From Caulobacter hibisci (GTDB lineage Bacteria > Pseudomonadota > Alphaproteobacteria > Caulobacterales > Caulobacteraceae): 64,000 nt of DNA. Positions within the stretch are counted from its first letter, which is position 1. Each line of letters begins with the position of its first letter. This document shows, one piece after another, positions 57,067 to 64,000 of the stretch. Position numbers and translations under genes: made by a program. The notes under the pieces were generated by a model. That model did not search any database and had not been told where the DNA came from. It worked only from the letters and a program-made list of their open reading frames with translations. Where the stretch lies: NCBI RefSeq assembly GCF_016135805.1, contig NZ_JADWOX010000024.1, positions 16,217 to 80,216 on the forward strand, in the 5' to 3' direction.

Positions 57067-57435
57067 ATGACGAAGAAGGTCCTCATCGTCGAGGATAACG
57101 AGCTGAACATGAAGCTGTTTCATGACCTGCTCGAAGCCCAGGGCTATGAGACCCTGCAGACCCGCGAGGGCCTGCAGGCGTTGTCGATCGCCCGCGAACA
57201 TCGCCCCGATTTGATCCTCATGGACATCCAGCTGCCCGAGATTTCGGGCCTGGAAGTGACCAAGTGGCTCAAGGAGGACGACGATCTGTCACATATCCCT
57301 GTCGTCGCCGTTACGGCATTTGCGATGAAGGGTGACGAGGAGCGGATTCGCGAGGGCGGCTGCGAGGCCTACATCTCCAAGCCCATCTCGGTGTCGCACT
57401 TCCTGGACACCATTCGCCGACTGCTGGAGAGGTAA
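57067..57435 (+). CDS. divK: single-domain response regulator DivK
   Basis: 122-residue receiver domain controlling the Caulobacter asymmetric cell cycle through DivJ/PleC and DivL-CckA. Phospho-acceptor Asp53 (LILMDIQLP), acidic pair Glu9-Asp10, Thr in VVAVTAFAM and Lys in YISKPIS. The start is the ATG at 57067, after GTCAGG, because it puts the acceptor at residue 53 as in the known protein; an earlier in-frame Met would add five residues. Located 6 bp upstream of pleD. Confidence 0.96.
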   Translation: MTKKVLIVEDNELNMKLFHDLLEAQGYETLQTREGLQALSIAREHRPDLILMDIQLPEISGLEVTKWLKEDDDLSHIPVVAVTAFAMKGDEERIREGGCEAYISKPISVSHFLDTIRRLLER

Positions 57436-57441
57436 CAGGCC

Positions 57442-58809
<1,368 letters not shown>

Positions 58810-58853
58810 CCGTCGGCTACCGCCCCAGCTTAGACAAGCTCCATCGATAGAAA

Positions 58854-58942
58854 GTCATCGCCCGACTTGTTCGGGCGACCCAAGCTGCGTGTCAGGATGT
58901 GGCCAAGTCGGCTTGGGTCGCCCGCATGAAGCGGGCGATGAC
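58854..58942. repeat. 89-bp palindromic intergenic repeat, family A copy 2
   Basis: Same arms as the element at 2603-2690 but inverted: GTCATCGCCCG... and ...CGGGCGATGAC, with CGGGCGACCCAAGC / GCTTGGGTCGCCCG inside. It is followed by a run of nine G (58950-58959). No gene occupies 58810-58981. Confidence 0.85.
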
Positions 58943-58981
58943 TTTTGAAAGGGGGGGGGCTTCTCCCTCAGAGAGAAGGGA

Positions 58982-59743
58982 TCACTTCGCCACCTTGATC
59001 TCAAACAACCACGGCCAGAACTTGCCGGTCACGAAGATGCGGTCGCCCTTGGCGTCGTAGGCGATGCCGTTGAGCACGTCGGCGCGGCTGGCCTCCTGCG
59101 GCGTCAGCAGGCCCGACATGTCGAGGCGTCCCAGCACGTTGCCGGTCTTGGGATCGATGCGGATGATCTGGTCGGTCTGCCAGATGTTGGCCCAGACCTC
59201 GCCCTTGATGAATTCCAGCTCGTTGATCTGGTCGACCGGCTGGCCGTACTCGGTGACCTTGATCCGGCCGGTCTCCTTCAGGGTCTCCGGATCCAGGAAC
59301 CGCAGTTCGCTCGTGCCGTCGCTCATGATGATGCGGCGATCATCGCGGGTCAGGGCCCAGCCTTCGCCCGCATAGTTGAAGGTCGACTTGACGGCGAAGG
59401 TGGCGCGGTCGCGCACGAGGCCGACGCCGTCCTTCCAGGTCAGCTGGACCAGCTTGTCGCCCCAGTCGACGATGCCCTCGCCGAAATACTTGGGGTCCAT
59501 GTCGGCCTGCTGCTGCACCGCGCCGGTCTCCAGCGCCACCCGGCGCACCCACGAGCGGCCCTCCAGCCCGGTGCTCTCATAGAGCTGGCCGTCGCGGAAC
59601 AGCAGGCCCTCGGTGAAGGCCTGGCGGTCGTGCGGATAGGTGCGGACGATCTCGTAGCCCTGGGTGTGCGGCGGCGGCTCGGGAGCCGAGCAGGCGGGCA
59701 GGGCGGCGAGGACGGAGAAGGCGAGGGCGAGGCGAACGATCAC
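58982..59743 (-). CDS. glutaminyl-peptide cyclotransferase (bacterial beta-propeller type)
   Basis: 253 residues, lipoprotein signal with lipobox LPAC (Cys about 18). The GTG start is used; AGGATG precedes it. The five-bladed propeller of the plant/bacterial QC family is recognised by YPHDRQAFTEGLLF, YESTGLEGRSWVRRV, FGEGIVDWGDKLVQLTW, INELEFIKGEVWANIWQTD and LNGIAYDAKGDRIFVTGKFWP. It cyclises N-terminal Gln to pyroglutamate in secreted proteins or peptides. Envelope-anchored and single-gene. Confidence 0.9.
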   Translation of the reverse strand: MIVRLALAFSVLAALPACSAPEPPPHTQGYEIVRTYPHDRQAFTEGLLFRDGQLYESTGLEGRSWVRRVALETGAVQQQADMDPKYFGEGIVDWGDKLVQLTWKDGVGLVRDRATFAVKSTFNYAGEGWALTRDDRRIIMSDGTSELRFLDPETLKETGRIKVTEYGQPVDQINELEFIKGEVWANIWQTDQIIRIDPKTGNVLGRLDMSGLLTPQEASRADVLNGIAYDAKGDRIFVTGKFWPWLFEIKVAK

Positions 59744-59769
59744 GCGGGCATCCTAGAACCAGGTCCGGA

Positions 59770-59803
59770 AAAACAAAAACGCCCGACGTTGCCGCCGGGC
59801 GTT
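59770..59803 (-). terminator. terminator of rpmG
   Basis: AACGCCCG / CGGGCGTT (59778-59803) forms an 8-bp stem. On the minus strand the stem is followed by TTTGTTTTT, 30 bp beyond the L33 gene stop. A TTTTC on the plus side makes it weakly bidirectional. Confidence 0.8.
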
Positions 59804-59833
59804 TTCGAGAATCGTCGGTGCGACGAGGCGATC

Positions 59834-60001
59834 TTACTTGATCTTGCCTTCGCGGAATTCGACGTGCTTGCGCACGACCGGGTCGTACTTCTTCAGCACC
59901 ATCTTTTCGGTCTTGGTGCGGGCGTTCTTCTTGGTGACGTAGAAGAAGCCGGTGTCCGCCGTCGAATTCAGGCGGATCTTGATCGAAGCCGGTTTGGCCA
60001 T
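59834..60001 (-). CDS. rpmG: 50S ribosomal protein L33
   Basis: 55 residues, standard length for alphaproteobacterial L33. It begins MAKPASIKIRLNSTAD and has GFFYVTKKNARTKTEK, then MVLKKYDPVVRKHVEF, all conserved. The zinc-binding Cys-x-x-Cys pairs of the other L33 type are absent, so this is the zinc-independent form. Ribosome-binding site AGGG precedes the ATG. Single-gene unit with its own terminator. Confidence 0.96.
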   Translation of the reverse strand: MAKPASIKIRLNSTADTGFFYVTKKNARTKTEKMVLKKYDPVVRKHVEFREGKIK

Positions 60002-60082
60002 GGTCGAATCCCTGCGGTAATCGCGCAGGTCCCCGCGCGGTCGAAATGAGAGGCGCGGAACATACTCATGAACGGGGCAAAG

Positions 60083-60523
60083 TCAATTGCCGCTTGTGCA
60101 TCGATTGTAGGGGAAATCGATCGACCGCGCCTTGCCGTCGATTTCGCCCTCGATGCGGCCCAGAAGTCCGTCCGGGCCTTGGCGGCGATAGATCACGCGC
60201 TGGGGAAAGTCGTGGGCCGGGTTCTCGAACACCAGCTCGCCGTCGGCGGCGCTCTTCAGCGGAAAGGCGCCTTCAGGCTGGCCCGAGGGCAGGGCGATGA
60301 AGGTGAGTCGCCCGTCGACGACCTGGATCCGCGTGAACTCCCAGCCGCGCGCCTTGCCGTCGCGCACCGTGCGGCTCATGCCCAGCATCATCCCGCCGCC
60401 TGGGGCGAGCCATTGCTCCTCGACCACGCCATTGGGCTGGTCCTGCCTCCAGCATCCGGCGAGGAAGGCGGCCTGGTCGATCGGGGCGGTGACGGTCTGC
60501 AGGGCGAGGAGGAGGGCGAGCAT
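60083..60523 (-). CDS. DUF6265 family protein
   Basis: 146 residues with a short N-terminal hydrophobic stretch that is probably a signal peptide (MLALLLALQTVTAPI). Core FLAGCWRQDQPNGVVEEQWLA and the GGGMMLGMSRTVRDGKARGWE block are the DUF6265 signature, continuing ENPAHDFPQRVIYRR. The family is a lipocalin-like beta-barrel fold of unknown function. Starts 2 bp after the Nudix stop, with GGAG inside the end of that gene. A longer upstream in-frame extension is just the Nudix gene in another frame. Confidence 0.8.
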   Translation of the reverse strand: MLALLLALQTVTAPIDQAAFLAGCWRQDQPNGVVEEQWLAPGGGMMLGMSRTVRDGKARGWEFTRIQVVDGRLTFIALPSGQPEGAFPLKSAADGELVFENPAHDFPQRVIYRRQGPDGLLGRIEGEIDGKARSIDFPYNRCTSGN

Positions 60524-60525
60524 GG

Positions 60526-61245
60526 TCAGAGCTCCGTCATCACCGCGTTGCCCCGCAGAAACCGCATGAACGGCGCCGGGCGGGCCGGGTCCTTCATCTG
60601 CTGGGCGGTTTCGCGCAGCACCATGCGGGTGATGCTGGGCAGGTCGAGGTCGCGGGTCTCGTCGAAGCTCACCCAGGCGATCTCGTCGAGCTCGCCGCAG
60701 TCGGGCTGGCGCTCCAGGCTTAGCAGGGCGCTGGCCGGGGCCATGAAGAAGCGGGCGTCGAAGCGGCGCGGGCGATAGGGCGGGGTGATGGCGCGGGCCA
60801 CGAAGCTCAGCGGCGCGAGGTCCGGCAGGGCGCCCTGGGCCAGGAACGGCCGCCAGGCCGCGGCGCCGGGACGCGGCGGGGCGGCCTTGGCCAGCAGCAG
60901 GCCGGTCTCCTCGAAGGTCTCGCGCACCGCCGCCAGGGCCAGGGCCCGGGCCAGACGGGCGGGCGAGGCGTGCCGGGGATGCTTGGCCAGGCGCTCGGCC
61001 ACATCGGGGGAAAGCTCGCTGGCCGAGGGGGCGTCGAAGTCGCCGCGATCGACGCGGCCGCCCGGAAATACCCACTTGCTGGCCATGAAGGCGTGGCCGC
61101 GATTGCGCCGGCCCATCAGCACGCGCGGCGCCGGGCCGTCGTCGCGCACCACGATCACCGTGGCGGCGTGGCGCGGTCGGATGACGCCGGAACTGGGGTC
61201 CAGCGCTTCGCCGTCGTCCTTGGAGTCGAATGCGGGCTCGGTCAT
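60526..61245 (-). CDS. Nudix hydrolase, NUDT19-like
   Basis: 239 residues. The Nudix box is split: GGRVDRGDF begins it (with WVFPGGRVD), then about 35 residues are inserted, and AVRETFEETGLLL completes it. Such an insertion inside the box is known for the NUDT19/RP2 group, which hydrolyses CoA species. Metal-binding Glu pair REtfEE is intact. Adjacent DUF6265 gene is probably co-transcribed. Substrate not proven. Confidence 0.88.
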   Translation of the reverse strand: MTEPAFDSKDDGEALDPSSGVIRPRHAATVIVVRDDGPAPRVLMGRRNRGHAFMASKWVFPGGRVDRGDFDAPSASELSPDVAERLAKHPRHASPARLARALALAAVRETFEETGLLLAKAAPPRPGAAAWRPFLAQGALPDLAPLSFVARAITPPYRPRRFDARFFMAPASALLSLERQPDCGELDEIAWVSFDETRDLDLPSITRMVLRETAQQMKDPARPAPFMRFLRGNAVMTEL

Positions 61246-61365
61246 GGCTTGAGCTTAGACCTCGTGACGCTTCTGCAAAGCCGTTCCTTAGGGAAGGCGC
61301 GCCCGGCCTTGACCCGGCCAGAGGAACCGCCAAGCTCGCCTCAAAGTCTTCTCTAGGAGTCGGGT

Positions 61366-62664
61366 ATGGGCGTGCGCGTGACGGTTTCGGTTCTGGCCCT
61401 GGCGGCCGTGTTGTCCACGCCCGCCTTCGCGGCCTCCAACACGGCCAAGGTCGAGGCGGCGGCCAAGGTCGTCCAGCCCAAGGTCGTGGCCTGGCGGCGC
61501 GACGTCCACGAGCATCCGGAACTGGGCAACCAGGAGGTCCGCACGGCCGCCCTGGTGGCCAAGGAGCTTAAGGCCCTGGGCCTGGAGGTCCGCGAGGGCG
61601 TCGGCAAGACCGGCGTCGTCGGGGTGCTGAAGGGCGGCAAGCCCGGCAAGGTCGTGGCCCTGCGCGCCGACATGGACGCCCTGCCGGTGCTGGAAAAGAC
61701 CGGCCTGCCGTTCGCCTCCAAGGCCACCGCCACCTGGGAAGGCAAGACCGTCCCCGTCATGCACGCCTGCGGCCACGACACCCACGTGGCCATGCTGCTG
61801 GGCGCGGCTACCGTGCTGGCCGGCATGAAGGCCGACATCGCCGGCACGGTGGTGTTCATCTTCCAGCCGGCCGAGGAAGGCCCCCAGGCGGGCGACGAAG
61901 GCGGCGCCAAGCTGATGATCGCCGACGGCGCGCTCGACAATCCCAAGGTCGACGCCATCTTCGGCGTCCATATCGGCCCTGGCGACGCCAACGCCATGAA
62001 TTACCGCCCCGAGGGCTTCTATGCCGGCGCCGACCGCCTCACGATCACGGTGAAGGGCAAGCAGACCCACGGCGCGCGGCCCTGGGCCGGCATCGACATG
62101 GCCAGCGTCTCGGCCGACATCATCCAGGCGCTGAACCAGATCGCCGCCCGCCAGATCGACGTCGGGACCTCGCCCACGGTGCTGACCATCGCCACCATCA
62201 ATATGGGCGTGCGCAACAACATCATCCCCGAAGACCTGGTGATGAGCGGCACCCTGCGCACCTTCACGCCCGAGCGTAAGGCCGAGGTGATCGCCAAGAC
62301 CCAGAAGGCCGTGGCCGCCATCGGCGACCGCTATGGCGCGAAAGCCGAGGCGGTGTTCACCCAGCCCTATCCGGTCACCTGGAACGACGCGGCCCTGTCG
62401 AAGTGGGTCAAGGCTCCGCTGGAAAAGGCCTCGCCCGGCAAGGTCGACGACCAGGCCGCCCTGATCACCGGCGCCGAGGACTTCTCCCTCTATGGCCAGA
62501 AGGTCCCGGCGGTGTTCGTCCAGCTCGGCGGCCGCAAGGCCGACGTCCCCGCCGCCGGCGCGCCGGCTAACCACTCGCCGTACTTCGACATTGACGAGGC
62601 GGTGCTGGAGACCGGCGTGAAGGCCGAGGTGTTCATGGCGCTGGATTACCTGGCGCGGAAGTAA
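61366..62664 (+). CDS. secreted M20-family amidohydrolase (aminoacylase/IAA-amino-acid hydrolase-like)
   Basis: 432 residues with signal peptide (cleavage after TPAFA, about residue 23). Metal-binding residues of the M20D/AmhX group: RRDVHEHPELGNQE, ALRADMDALPV, MHACGHDTHVAMLLGAA, FIFQPAEEGPQAGDEGG (catalytic Glu) and the C-terminal AANHSPYFDIDE with its His. It should cleave N-acyl or peptide amide bonds in the periplasm, for example hippurate-like conjugates. TAGGAG precedes the ATG. Downstream is an inverted-repeat element. Confidence 0.92.
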   Translation: MGVRVTVSVLALAAVLSTPAFAASNTAKVEAAAKVVQPKVVAWRRDVHEHPELGNQEVRTAALVAKELKALGLEVREGVGKTGVVGVLKGGKPGKVVALRADMDALPVLEKTGLPFASKATATWEGKTVPVMHACGHDTHVAMLLGAATVLAGMKADIAGTVVFIFQPAEEGPQAGDEGGAKLMIADGALDNPKVDAIFGVHIGPGDANAMNYRPEGFYAGADRLTITVKGKQTHGARPWAGIDMASVSADIIQALNQIAARQIDVGTSPTVLTIATINMGVRNNIIPEDLVMSGTLRTFTPERKAEVIAKTQKAVAAIGDRYGAKAEAVFTQPYPVTWNDAALSKWVKAPLEKASPGKVDDQAALITGAEDFSLYGQKVPAVFVQLGGRKADVPAAGAPANHSPYFDIDEAVLETGVKAEVFMALDYLARK

Positions 62665-62675
62665 GGCCACGGCTT

Positions 62676-62838
62676 CCTTCTCCCCCTTGCAGGAGAAGGT
62701 GTCGACGCAGTCGACGGATGAGGGGTCTCTCAAACATCGAACGCCGCGACAGCTGAACAGCCGTCGCGGCGGTTCTGTTCGTGCGACCCCTCACCCGACC
62801 CGCTTCGCGGGCCACCCTCTCCCACAGGGGGAGAGGGG
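62676..62838. repeat. inverted-repeat element with terminator-like core, family B copy 2
   Basis: Starts CCTTCTCCCCCTTGCAGGAG. The left half then reads GGATGAGGGGTCTCTCAAA as in the 19612-19784 copy. The core is ACGCCGCGAC...GTCGCGGCG (62740-62771). The right half has GTGCGACCCCTCA, also as in the other copy. The right terminal arm is replaced by a different CACCCTCTCCCACAGGGGGAG unit, so this copy is a composite. No gene lies in 62665-62890. Confidence 0.8.
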
Positions 62839-62890
62839 GTGAATTTAGGAGAGGTTGGATTTTCCACCAAAGCGCCTATCTAACCGCCCC

Positions 62891-63799
62891 ATGACCGACG
62901 CCGCCCCCCAAACCCTGTCCGACGACCTCGTTTCCGCCTTCCAGATCGAAGGCCTGCCCGTGCGTGGCCGCGTCGTGCGGCTTGGCGAGGCCGTGAACGA
63001 AGTCCTGACCCGCCACGCCTATCCCGAGCCCGTCGCCAACCTGCTGGGCGAGGCCTGCGCGCTGGCTGCCCTGGTCGGGTCGAGCCTGAAGTTCGAGGGT
63101 CGGCTGATCGTCCAGGCCCAGGGCGACGGCCCGGTGCGCTACGTCGTGGTCGACTACGACACCACCGGCGGCCTGCGCGGCTATTGCCGGTTCGACGCCG
63201 ACGAGGTGGCGGCCGTCTCGGAAGGCTTCGTGCGTCCGGGCGCCAAGACCCTGCTGGGCGGCGGCGTGTTCATCATGACCCTCGACCAGGGACCGGACAT
63301 GGAGCGCTACCAGGGCGTCACCGCCATCGAGGGCGAGAGCCTGGCCCTGTGCGCCGAGCAGTACTTCATGCAGTCCGAGCAGATCCCGACCCGCGTGCGC
63401 CTGGCCGTCGGCCAGGCCGACACCGGCGAGGGCCTGAGCTGGCGCGCCGGCGGCATCCTGATCCAGACCATCGCCGGCGACGAGACGCGCGGCGAGACCA
63501 AGGAGGCCTGGAACCACGCCCAGGCGCTGTTCGAGACCACGGGCGAGGATGAGCTGATCGATCCGAGCGTGCCGACCACGACCTTGCTGTGGCGGCTGTT
63601 CAACGAGGACGGCGTGCGCCTGATCGACGAGAAGCCGCTGCGCGCCTTCTGCCGCTGCTCGGAAGACCGGATCGGCGTGGTGCTGCAGTCCTTCTCGCCC
63701 GAGGAGAAGGCCGAGATGATCGAGCCCGACGGCAAGATCCACGTGACCTGCGAATACTGCTCGCGGGTCTACGCGCTGGAGCCCGACGGCGAGGCGTGA
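62891..63799 (+). CDS. hslO: redox-regulated chaperone Hsp33
   Basis: 302-residue holdase activated by oxidative unfolding. N-terminal substrate domain: FQIEGLPVRGRVVRLGEAV, LLGEACALAALVGSSLKFEGRL, YFMQSEQIPTRVRLA. The C-terminal zinc redox switch is FCRCSEDRI (CxC) and, about 30 residues later, TCEYCSRVY (CxxC), the canonical spacing. The ATG at 62891 gives the standard N-terminus; an earlier in-frame Met lies inside repeat-flanking DNA. Confidence 0.95.
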   Translation: MTDAAPQTLSDDLVSAFQIEGLPVRGRVVRLGEAVNEVLTRHAYPEPVANLLGEACALAALVGSSLKFEGRLIVQAQGDGPVRYVVVDYDTTGGLRGYCRFDADEVAAVSEGFVRPGAKTLLGGGVFIMTLDQGPDMERYQGVTAIEGESLALCAEQYFMQSEQIPTRVRLAVGQADTGEGLSWRAGGILIQTIAGDETRGETKEAWNHAQALFETTGEDELIDPSVPTTTLLWRLFNEDGVRLIDEKPLRAFCRCSEDRIGVVLQSFSPEEKAEMIEPDGKIHVTCEYCSRVYALEPDGEA

Positions 63800-63809
63800 G
63801 ACCGATTTT

Positions 63810-63950
63810 CCTCCCCCGTGACACGGGGGAGGGGGACCGCGAAGCGGTGGAGGGGGCGTGACGGGGCGCCGAGCTTGAACTCGCCCCCACCCTCACCCTG
63901 CGTAAACCCAGCCCGCCACCTACCCCCGTTATCGGGGGGGGAGTAGGGGC
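63810..63950. repeat. palindrome-rich 3' end of the window
   Basis: CCTCCCCCGT-GAC-ACGGGGGAGG (63810-63832) is a strong hairpin. GACCGCGAAGCGG and CTACCCCCG...CGGGGG-type arms follow to about 63950. It resembles the element at 31978-32111. The last 50 bases of the window hold nothing recognisable. Confidence 0.6.
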
Positions 63951-64000
63951 TAGCGGCGCCGAGGGTCGCCCGTCGCTCATCCCCGAGTCCTACACAAGCG

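Overview
The window looks like chromosome of a Caulobacter-type alphaproteobacterium. Evidence: GC-rich DNA with strong G/C at third codon positions, a divK-pleD cell-cycle signalling pair preceded by a CtrA-type box, an mreBCD-mrdA-rodA elongasome operon, three TonB-dependent receptors (TBDRs), a Caulobacter-style promoter in front of leuA, and several families of palindromic intergenic repeats. I see no phage, insertion sequence, CRISPR array, rRNA or tRNA.

Layout. 1-4.1 kb: the 3' part of a TBDR gene, a possible small structured RNA and a secreted histidine acid phosphatase. 4.4-9.3 kb: a tripartite efflux operon (NodT-type outer-membrane lipoprotein, EmrA-type adaptor, EmrB-type pump) divergent from a TetR regulator. 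9.4-28.4 kb: an accessory region that reads as one catabolic locus for an unidentified compound. It holds a cysteine amidohydrolase, a family III CoA-transferase, HyuB and HyuA, two TBDRs, an HMG-CoA-lyase-like enzyme, a Rieske oxygenase, a serine hydrolase, a beta-propeller lactonase-like protein, a TetR regulator with a clear operator, and an MFS importer. 28.4-33.2 kb: MOSC protein, UvrD helicase, two small membrane proteins, a ribbon-helix-helix protein and a Coq4 homologue. 33.3-43.7 kb: a secreted VWA protein with a TonB-box-like N-terminus, a LysR regulator facing a 54-residue protein, a DUF4169 gene with two paralogous membrane proteins, DUF6807, GST, DUF2171, aspartate aminotransferase, a secreted beta-sandwich-like protein, an FMN reductase, a decayed ParA gene and a VTT/DedA membrane protein. 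43.8-47.6 kb: leuA behind a leucine-rich leader peptide, two methyltransferase-fold genes and an EamA exporter. 48.1-54.0 kb: mreB-mreC-mreD-mrdA-rodA behind a long structured leader. 54.0-64 kb: an HTH/membrane pair, dinB with a zinc-ribbon extension, a HAD protein, divK-pleD, glutaminyl cyclotransferase, rpmG, DUF6265-Nudix, an M20 amidohydrolase and hslO (Hsp33).

Most notable: an unannotated, probably leaderless leucine leader peptide upstream of leuA; the putative 9.9-28.4 kb catabolic locus; an internally deleted parA remnant; inverted-repeat elements whose ends supply the stop codons of flanking genes and whose core is a terminator; and a VWA protein carrying a TonB-box-like segment. 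All functions are read from sequence motifs without database searches.
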